Assembly: GCF_041262565.1 (NCBI RefSeq)
Contig: NZ_JBGCCJ010000001.1
Coordinates: 1,612,001-1,676,000 of the forward strand
Length of the DNA stretch: 64,000 nucleotides
Origin: Leifsonia sp. EB41
GTDB taxonomy: Bacteria; Actinomycetota; Actinomycetes; Actinomycetales; Microbacteriaceae
Direction of reading: 5' to 3'
The notes below the pieces were generated by a model. That model was not told where the DNA came from and did no database searches. It worked only from the letters and a program-made list of their open reading frames with translations. This document shows, piece by piece, positions 58,334 to 64,000 of this stretch; within the stretch, counting starts at the first letter, position 1; every line of letters begins with the position of its first letter. The position numbers and the translations under genes were made by a program.

Positions 58334-59728
58334 TCAGGAGGAGGCGGTCGGCGCCGGGAACGCCTTGCCCGGGTTGAGGATGCCCTGCGGGTCGAGCGCG
58401 TGCTTCACCGCCGCGTGCATACGGAGCACGACCGGGCTCAGCTCCGCCGCTGCCCCGTGCAGCTTGAGGAGGCCGACGCCGTGCTCGCCCGTCACCGTGC
58501 CGCCGAGCTCGCGGCACGACTCCACGATCAGGTCGAACGCCGCCTTCGCACGCTCCTTGGCGGCGTCGTCGCCCTCCGGCGCGATGATCAGCGGGTGCAG
58601 GTTGCCGTCGCCGGCGTGCGCGATGTTGGCGATCACCACATCGGCGTCGGCCGCGATCCGCTCGATGCGCGCGAGCATCTCCGGCACGGCCGAGCGCGGC
58701 ACGCACACGTCCTCGGTGAGCACAGGGCCGAGCCGCTCCAGCGACGGGTAGGCCAGCCGCCTGGCCAGGAACAGCCGGGCGACCTCCTCCGGGTCGGTCG
58801 CACGCTCCACGTTCGCGCCGCCGGCGGCGAGGAACAGCTCGGCGACGCGGCCGGCGAGCTCCTCCCCCGACGCGCCGACCTCGTCGACCGAGGCGAGCAG
58901 GAGGGCGTTCGCGTGCTCCGGGAGCTGCCAGCCCTGCCACTCGGCGACGGTGTGCAGGCACATCCGGTCGATGAGTTCGAGCGCGGAGGGCACGATCCCC
59001 GCGGCGGAGACGGCGGCGACCGCCCGGCCGGCGTCGGTGAGCGACCGGAAGTAGCCGATGACGGCGCGCTCCTCCCTGCCGCCGATGGGCCGGAGCTTCA
59101 CGGTCACGTCCACGACGATGCCGAGGGTGCCCTCCGAGCCGACCATCAGCGCGGTCAGGTCGTAGCCGGTGACGCCCTTGGCGGTCGTGCGGCCGAGCCG
59201 GGCGATGGAGCCGTCGGCGAGCACCACGGTCATGCCGAGCACGTAGTCCCGGGTCACGCCGTACTTCACGCAGCAGATGCCGCCCGCGTTCGTGGCGACG
59301 TTCCCGCCGATCGTGCTGATGGCCTGGCTGGCGGGGTCCGGCGGATACCAGAGGCCGTAGGCGGCGACGTGGCGGCGGAGGTCGTCGTTGATGACGCCGG
59401 CCTCCACGACGGCATAGCGCTCCTCGACGTTCACCTCGCGCACCGCGGTCATCCGCTCCAGCGACACGACGACGCAGCCCGCGACCGCGTTCGCCCCGCC
59501 GGACAGGCCGGTGCCGGCACCGCGCGGCACGACAGGGACGCCCCGCTCGGCGGCGACCCGCACGGTCGCGGCGACCTCCTCGGCGGAGGCGGCGAGGACG
59601 ACGGCGGCGGGCAGCGCGGAGTCCGCCCACTCGGCGTCGTCGTGCCGGTAGCGCTCCAACTCGGCGGGCTCGGTGACGAGCGACGCGGCAGGGAGCACCG
59701 CGCTCAGAGTGGCGACGACATCGTGCAT
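58334..59728 (-). CDS. FAD-linked oxidase, glycolate oxidase GlcD/D-lactate dehydrogenase type
   Basis: A 464-residue flavoenzyme. FAD-binding domain: VVPRGAGTGLSGGANAVAGCVVVSLERM, PPDPASQAISTIGGNVATNAGGICCVKYGVTRDYVLGMTVVLADG, GTLGIVVDVTVKLRPIG. Substrate domain ends NLHPLIIAPEG and GEHGVGLLKL (VTGEHGVG signature). It oxidises 2-hydroxyacids such as D-lactate or glycolate. Length and motifs are complete. Divergent from the small hydrophobic gene at 59797. Confidence 0.93.
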   Translation of the reverse strand: MHDVVATLSAVLPAASLVTEPAELERYRHDDAEWADSALPAAVVLAASAEEVAATVRVAAERGVPVVPRGAGTGLSGGANAVAGCVVVSLERMTAVREVNVEERYAVVEAGVINDDLRRHVAAYGLWYPPDPASQAISTIGGNVATNAGGICCVKYGVTRDYVLGMTVVLADGSIARLGRTTAKGVTGYDLTALMVGSEGTLGIVVDVTVKLRPIGGREERAVIGYFRSLTDAGRAVAAVSAAGIVPSALELIDRMCLHTVAEWQGWQLPEHANALLLASVDEVGASGEELAGRVAELFLAAGGANVERATDPEEVARLFLARRLAYPSLERLGPVLTEDVCVPRSAVPEMLARIERIAADADVVIANIAHAGDGNLHPLIIAPEGDDAAKERAKAAFDLIVESCRELGGTVTGEHGVGLLKLHGAAAELSPVVLRMHAAVKHALDPQGILNPGKAFPAPTASS

Positions 59729-59796
59729 ACCGGGGATGCTATCCCCACGGGCATGGTGCCCGGCCTGTTGACGAAATCACCTGCAGGGAGTTCGGT

Positions 59797-59961
59797 GTGA
59801 GCATGATCGCTCTGATAATCATCCTGCTCGTCATCTGGCTCGTCCTGGCCATCCTCGGCTTCGCCGTCAAGGGGCTGATCTGGCTGGCGATCCTCGGGAT
59901 CGTCTTCTTCGTCATCACCGCGATCGTCGGCTGGATGCGTCGCGGGGCGTCGAAGAGCTAG
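59797..59961 (+). CDS. Very small hydrophobic membrane protein
   Basis: A 54-residue protein: start GTG AGC ATG at 59797, with GGGAG 6 bp before. Sequence runs MSMIALIIILLVIWLVLAILGFAVKGLIWLAILGIVFFVITAIVGWMRRGASKS; two adjoining hydrophobic helices with a basic C-terminus. Small hydrophobic peptides of this kind are widespread in Actinobacteria with unknown function. If the internal ATG at 59803 is used the product is 52 residues. Convergent with the gene ending at 59970. Confidence 0.65.
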   Translation: MSMIALIIILLVIWLVLAILGFAVKGLIWLAILGIVFFVITAIVGWMRRGASKS

Positions 59962-59969
59962 CGGCGGCC

Positions 59970-60347
59970 TCAGCCGATCGCGGCGACCGCCGACAGCACC
60001 ACCCCGGCGAGCGCGGCAGCGGCCATCGCGCAGAACTGCAGTCCCAGCGCGATCAGCCGCACCCGCCGGGAAGGGATCGTGAAGCGGGCGGCGCCCATCC
60101 CGAGGAGAAACAGCAGCACCAGCCCGGCGGCGCCGAGCCCGACGCCCGCCTGCATCCCGCTCAGCGGGACGAGGACGGCGAGCGAGACGGCGGCGAGCAG
60201 AACGCCGAGCCCCAGCCACTCCCGGCCTGGGGTCAGGTCCCCGGCCGTCGTCTGCTCCCGGCCGGGGGAACGCACGGGAGCGTGCTGGACGTCGTCCCGT
60301 AGGGGGTCGGGACGACGGATGCTGCTGTGAATCTGGTCCACCTGCAT
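59970..60347 (-). CDS. Hypothetical membrane protein
   Basis: A 125-residue protein: a charged N-terminal 45 residues (MQVDQIHSSIRRPDPLRDDVQHAPVR...) and three hydrophobic helices (WLGLGVLLAAVSLAVLVPLSG, AGVGLGAAGLVLLFLLGMGAA, LIALGLQFCAMAAAALAGVVLSAV) with a basic loop (PSRRVRL) between. No family recognised. No neighbours in an operon. Confidence 0.6.
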   Translation of the reverse strand: MQVDQIHSSIRRPDPLRDDVQHAPVRSPGREQTTAGDLTPGREWLGLGVLLAAVSLAVLVPLSGMQAGVGLGAAGLVLLFLLGMGAARFTIPSRRVRLIALGLQFCAMAAAALAGVVLSAVAAIG

Positions 60348-60472
60348 GCCACGATTGTCCGCGCCTCGGAAACACTCGAAGACCCCTTGACAACCGACTC
60401 ATCCGTGCAGGGGCACAATCGCATCGCCGTCCCGTGTTGGACGAACCCGCTCCCGTCGGCAAGGCTGGTGAC

Positions 60473-61510
60473 ATGACCTACGTACCGAACCCGTCCCGCT
60501 ACGACCGGATGCTGTACCGCCGCACCGGCCGCAGCGGTCTCGACCTGCCCGCGCTGTCCCTCGGGCTCTGGCACAACTTCGGCGACGACCGCCCGTTCGA
60601 GACGCAGCGCGCGATCGTCCGCCGCGCCTTCGACCTCGGGATCACGCACTTCGACCTCGCCAACAACTACGGGCCTCCGTACGGCGCCGCCGAGGTCAAC
60701 TTCGGCCGCATCCTGCAGGAGGACCTGCGGCCGTACCGCGACGAGCTCATCGTCTCGTCCAAGGCCGGCTGGGACATGTGGCCCGGCCCGTACGGCCAGG
60801 GCGGCGGCAGCCGCAAGTACGTGCTGGCCAGCCTGGACCAGTCGCTGTCCCGGCTCGGCCTGGACTACGTGGACATCTTCTACTCGCACCGGCCCGACCC
60901 GAGCACGCCGCTCGAGGAGACCATGCAGGCGCTCGACACCGCCGTCCGCAGTGGCAAGGCGCTCTACGTGGGAATCTCCTCGTACGGCGAGGAGGACACC
61001 CGTCGCGCCGCGGAGATCCTCCGCGAGCTCGGCACGCCGTTGCTCATCCACCAGCCCAGCTACTCCATGCTGAACCGCTGGATCGAGACGGAGGGGCTGC
61101 TCGACGCCGCGGGCGAACTCGGCGTCGGCGTCATCGGGTTCACGGCTCTGGCCCAGGGGATGCTGACCGACAAGTATTTGGACGGCGTTCCGGACGGCTC
61201 CCGCGCCGCGGCCGGCACGTCGTTCGACGCGGACTGGCTCACCGACGAGGCCGTCGAGCGCCTGCGCGGCCTCAACGCGATCGCCGAGCGCCGTGGGCAG
61301 TCGCTCGCCCAGCTCGCGCTGGCCTGGGCGCTGCGCGACCCGCGCGTCACCTCGCTGGTCATCGGCGCCAGCAGCGTCGCTCAGCTCGAGCAGAACGTCG
61401 GCGCGCTGGACACCCTGGAGTTCACGGCGGAGGAGCTCGCGGCGATCGACGGTCTCGCCGTCGACGCGGGTGTCGACCTCTGGGCCGGCGCGCGGCGCGG
61501 GGAGCTGTAG
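60473..61510 (+). CDS. L-glyceraldehyde 3-phosphate reductase-like aldo/keto reductase
   Basis: A 345-residue TIM-barrel reductase of the YghZ/GprA branch. Visible are GITHFDLANNYGPPYGAAEVNFGRIL (catalytic Asp and Tyr), IVSSKAGWDMWPGPYGQGGGSRKYV (catalytic Lys), LGLDYVDIFYSHRPDPSTPLEETM (His), and VIGASSVAQLEQNVGAL (NADPH binding). It detoxifies methylglyoxal and L-glyceraldehyde 3-phosphate. The ATG at 60473 is preferred; the upstream extension has no homology. Confidence 0.92.
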   Translation: MTYVPNPSRYDRMLYRRTGRSGLDLPALSLGLWHNFGDDRPFETQRAIVRRAFDLGITHFDLANNYGPPYGAAEVNFGRILQEDLRPYRDELIVSSKAGWDMWPGPYGQGGGSRKYVLASLDQSLSRLGLDYVDIFYSHRPDPSTPLEETMQALDTAVRSGKALYVGISSYGEEDTRRAAEILRELGTPLLIHQPSYSMLNRWIETEGLLDAAGELGVGVIGFTALAQGMLTDKYLDGVPDGSRAAAGTSFDADWLTDEAVERLRGLNAIAERRGQSLAQLALAWALRDPRVTSLVIGASSVAQLEQNVGALDTLEFTAEELAAIDGLAVDAGVDLWAGARRGEL

Positions 61511-61842
61511 ACGGGCTGTACCACCACCGGAGCGCGGCGTTAATCCCCTGCCCCGGATTCGCGCGGCCACGTACTGTTCCCTTCAGCACGCTGGATGCGG
61601 CGGAGCGTGGATCACGGACACCCCGTCTTCCCGGCGTGTGTGGGGCGGATCCCGGGCGGCAGGGCGAGTGCGCCCGCCACCCGGGATCCAGCATTCCGCC
61701 CTTTCCGCCGGGCGGAAGGCCGGCGTCTGAAATATGTGTTTCCGCAGCGGACCCTCAGGGTCTCCCCGGGGACGTCTGGTTGGCTGGTCCCGGTACGTGC
61801 GCGCGCCAGGATTCGTGCGTGTGGAGAGCGAACGGGGGTGGG
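61511..61842. other. 332-bp intergenic region before the GT-C gene, with palindromic sites
   Basis: I see no convincing gene (an 83-codon frame lacks a ribosome-binding site and homology). A 15-bp palindrome ttccgccgggcggaa (61703-61717) is preceded by a direct half-site ttccgcc (61694-61700), suggesting a binding site for a regulator of the downstream glycosyltransferase. A GGGGTGGG sequence directly precedes the ATG at 61843. Confidence 0.45.
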
Positions 61843-63450
61843 ATGAGCACGCTGACAGCGACAGAGCGCGAGGCCGCCGCCCCGCCGTTGCGCGCCGTCC
61901 GGCCGTGGATCATCGCCGTCGCGTTCGGCCTCGTCGCCACCGTGATCTGCGCGGCCGGCAGCTGGATCCCGTCGCTCTGGGGCGACGAGGCGGCCACGCT
62001 GCTGTCGGCGAAGCGACCGGTGTCCACGCTCATCCCGATGCTGTTCCACGTCGACGCGGTGCACGGTCTGTACTACCTCGGCATGCACGGCTGGATCCGG
62101 CTCGCGGGCGACAGTCCGTTCGCCCTGCGCCTGCCGAGCGCCGTGGCCATCGGCCTCGCGGTCGCGGCGGTCACACTGCTGGCTGGGCGCCGGGGCGGCC
62201 CGAAGGCGGCGATCGTCGCCGGTCTGGTCGCCTGCGTCCTCCCCCGGATGACCTACGCGGGCGAGGAGGCGCGTTCGTTCGCGTTCACGGCCGCCGCCGC
62301 GGCGTGGCTGACCCTGCTGCTGGTGTGGCTGATCGACGGCGGCGGACGCTCGGCTCCCCCGTCGGTGCGCCGCACCTGCTGGGCGGTCTACGCGGCCGGC
62401 ATGGCCCTCACCTCCTACCTCTTCCTCTATACGGCGTCACTGCTGCTCGCGCATCTCGGCATCCTGCTTCTCTCCCGGGCGTCCCGGCCCACGCTTCGGG
62501 CCTGGCTGATCGCCACCGGGTGCGTACTGGTGGCGCTCGCGCCGCTCCTCCTGCTCGCCTACTTCGAGCGGAGTCAGATCGGCTACCTCGCCGACCAGCC
62601 CTTCGATGTGCCGAGCCTGCTGTGGCAGCCGTGGTTCGACAACGGCTGGGTGGCGCTCGTGGCCTGGGCGCTGATCCTGGTCGCGATCGGCACGTGGGTG
62701 CGCAGCCGCTGGGGACGCGACGCCAAGGTGGCACGGATCGCCGGCGCGAAGCCCAGCGGCCCGGCGCCCACCGGCCCCGCACTCATCAGCGCGACGCTCG
62801 TCGGCGCGACGTGGCTCATCCTGCCGACCGGGGCGATGCTGCTGATCAACCTCGTCTTCCCGATGTACACCGGGCGCTACTCCACGTTCGCCGCACCGGC
62901 GGCCGCGCTGCTCATCGCGGAGGGCCTGCTCGTCGTCGGCCGGTCCGTCGCGCGACGCGGCGCGATCCCCGCCATCGCTGCGACCGGCGCCGGGGCGCTG
63001 CTGTTCATCGCGATCAGCACTCCGGCCTACCTGGGCCAGCGCGGACCGTACTCGAAGAACGACTCGGACTGGTCGGAGGTCAGCAGCGCGATGGCGTCGG
63101 TGCGACAGCCCGGCGACGCTGTCGTGTTCGACGAGTCCACCCGGCCGTCGCAGCGGCCGCGGCTCGCGATGCGTACCTACCCTGCCGGCTTCACGGGCGT
63201 CAGCGACCCGACGCTCCGGACCATCTACTCGCACAACATCGGCTGGGCCGACAAGGTCTGGACCGTCCCCCAGGCCGCCGAGCGCGGCCGCTTCGACGGC
63301 GTGACGCGGGTGTGGCTGGTCGAGAACGATGTGGACGGCCGGCTGCACAGCTACGGCCTGAGCGACCTCGAGGCGCTCGGCTTCCAGAAGACCGGGCGCA
63401 CCGTCCCGACCCACAGGAGCATGCTCATCGAGCTGACCCGCTCGAGCTGA
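61843..63450 (+). CDS. GT39-like (ArnT/PMT) membrane glycosyltransferase
   Basis: A 535-residue polytopic GT-C protein. After the first helix the loop SWIPSLWGDEAATLLSAKRPVSTL carries the acidic motif (WGDE) of PMT/GT39 enzymes; RMTYAGEEARSFAFTAAAAAWLTLL is a second family-like block. About eleven hydrophobic segments, then a soluble extracytoplasmic C-terminal domain (about 420-535). Probably transfers mannose or another polyprenol-linked sugar to an envelope acceptor. A GGGGTGGG ribosome-binding sequence fits the ATG at 61843. Confidence 0.78.
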   Translation: MSTLTATEREAAAPPLRAVRPWIIAVAFGLVATVICAAGSWIPSLWGDEAATLLSAKRPVSTLIPMLFHVDAVHGLYYLGMHGWIRLAGDSPFALRLPSAVAIGLAVAAVTLLAGRRGGPKAAIVAGLVACVLPRMTYAGEEARSFAFTAAAAAWLTLLLVWLIDGGGRSAPPSVRRTCWAVYAAGMALTSYLFLYTASLLLAHLGILLLSRASRPTLRAWLIATGCVLVALAPLLLLAYFERSQIGYLADQPFDVPSLLWQPWFDNGWVALVAWALILVAIGTWVRSRWGRDAKVARIAGAKPSGPAPTGPALISATLVGATWLILPTGAMLLINLVFPMYTGRYSTFAAPAAALLIAEGLLVVGRSVARRGAIPAIAATGAGALLFIAISTPAYLGQRGPYSKNDSDWSEVSSAMASVRQPGDAVVFDESTRPSQRPRLAMRTYPAGFTGVSDPTLRTIYSHNIGWADKVWTVPQAAERGRFDGVTRVWLVENDVDGRLHSYGLSDLEALGFQKTGRTVPTHRSMLIELTRSS

Positions 63451-63493
63451 GCAGCCCCTCTCCAGGGCGGCGCCCGCTGCCTACACTCAGACC

Positions 63494-64000
63494 ATGAGGG
63501 AAGCCGTCTCGGAACACGGCGTCGGCGAGCCCGGCGCGGCCGATCGCCTCTCCCGCAGGCTGCACGCAGCCTCCGTGGAGTCGCTGGCGATGGGCGCGGG
63601 TGGCCTCGCGTTCGTGGCCGTCTGCCTGATCGCCTTCTTCGTCTTCGCCGGACACAACCTCTCCATCTCGGGCGCGGGCTCGGTCGGCCAGTTCGCGGCG
63701 ATCGCCTGCTGCGCCGTGACCCTGGTGGTCTACGGCGGCGGACGGGTCGCGACCTGGAGCATCCCCTGGTACAGCCGCCCCAAGGAGCACCGCTCCCGGA
63801 TCGGCGCCGCGATCGAGGTGTTCGACTCGCTCGCCATCGCGGTCGCGCACGCCGTCGTGGTGCTGCTGCTCTGGACCGTGCTGAGCGACGTGCTCGCCCG
63901 CAGCTTCCAGGACGCCCAGGTCTTCGCCATCCCGGCGACCCTGCTGGTCGGCACGGCGGCCGCGGTCACCGGCTACTACGTGTTCCTCGCGGCGGCGAAC
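63494..64000 (+). CDS. Hypothetical membrane protein (truncated by window edge)
   Basis: The frame from the ATG at 63494 stays open to the window end (169 codons). It reads MREAVSEHGVGEPGAADRLSRRLHAASVESLAMGAGGLAFVAVCLIAFFVFAG, then hydrophobic helices QFAAIACCAVTLVVYGG, AIAVAHAVVVLLLWTVLSDVL and FAIPATLLVGTAAAVTGYYVFL. Four or more transmembrane segments; no family recognised. It follows the GT39-like gene by 43 bp, same direction. Confidence 0.6.
   Translation, partial: MREAVSEHGVGEPGAADRLSRRLHAASVESLAMGAGGLAFVAVCLIAFFVFAGHNLSISGAGSVGQFAAIACCAVTLVVYGGGRVATWSIPWYSRPKEHRSRIGAAIEVFDSLAIAVAHAVVVLLLWTVLSDVLARSFQDAQVFAIPATLLVGTAAAVTGYYVFLAAAN

Noticed and set aside
61595-61846. 83-codon frame upstream of the GT39-like gene
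   Set aside because: No ribosome-binding site, Arg/Pro-rich composition and overlap with the true start.
1-64000. CRISPR array, prophage, insertion sequence or integrase
   Set aside because: No regularly spaced repeats, transposase, integrase or phage structural genes were recognised.

Overview
The window is a chromosomal segment of a GC-rich actinobacterium, most likely a Microbacteriaceae member close to Leifsonia. Support comes from the high GC, dense short-overlap operons (ATGA and GTGA junctions), the lysS/panC/folate/ftsH/hpt/tilS neighbourhood, DUF3180 and DUF7882 proteins, a tRNA-Glu-Asp-Phe cluster and an LAXTG-like sortase signal. No phage, plasmid, transposase or CRISPR array was found. 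The genus is an inference from gene content; no database search was run.

Layout. 1-12,440 (mostly minus strand): a housekeeping block read as tilS, hpt, then ftsH-folE-folP-folB-folK-DUF3180-bPH2-bPH2-DUF2520-panC-lysS (lysS is cut by the window edge). It makes tetrahydrofolate and pantothenate precursors, and carries membrane proteolysis, purine salvage and tRNA functions. Four small genes (NTF2-like, a Phd/RelE toxin-antitoxin pair, DUF1801) sit between hpt and ftsH. 12,484-16,360: ppa with a strong terminator, a coupled pair of secreted peptidoglycan hydrolases (M23 and NlpC/P60), then three tRNAs. 16,435-38,113: accessory and cell-surface region. It holds a CHAP amidase fused to seven propeller-like repeats, a ferritin-like protein, a 2,108-residue DUF11 repeat protein, two DUF1254/DUF1214 proteins, a fatty acid desaturase, two GAF-ANTAR proteins, a DUF7882 gene interrupted by a stop codon, an HtrA protease, a SulP transporter and a secreted FN3 protein.

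38,286-49,215: carbohydrate and envelope genes. They include a TetR/GH43 pair with a half-deleted MFS transporter, a PIG-V-type mannosyltransferase, an acyltransferase, an LCP protein, and a translationally coupled operon of a polyprenol-phosphate sugar synthase, a GT-C-like membrane protein and a glucosylglycerate hydrolase. 49,350-52,171: a SipW-type signal peptidase operon with two alternate-signal-peptide exported proteins. 52,479-64,000: DUF2127, a gluconate utilisation locus (gntK, gntP, FadR-type regulator), a non-canonical Ser/Thr kinase coupled to a Gln-rich lipoprotein, an alpha/beta hydrolase, a GlcD-type oxidase, an aldo/keto reductase, another GT-C protein and a partial membrane protein.

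The most noteworthy items are two broken genes whose lesions can be read base by base (DUF7882 and the MFS transporter), an apparently leaderless toxin-antitoxin operon with operator-like repeats, a 19-bp perfect palindrome inside a coding end, the SipW export operon, hairpin-covered start sites, and the coupling of glucosylglycerate hydrolase with polyprenol-sugar genes.
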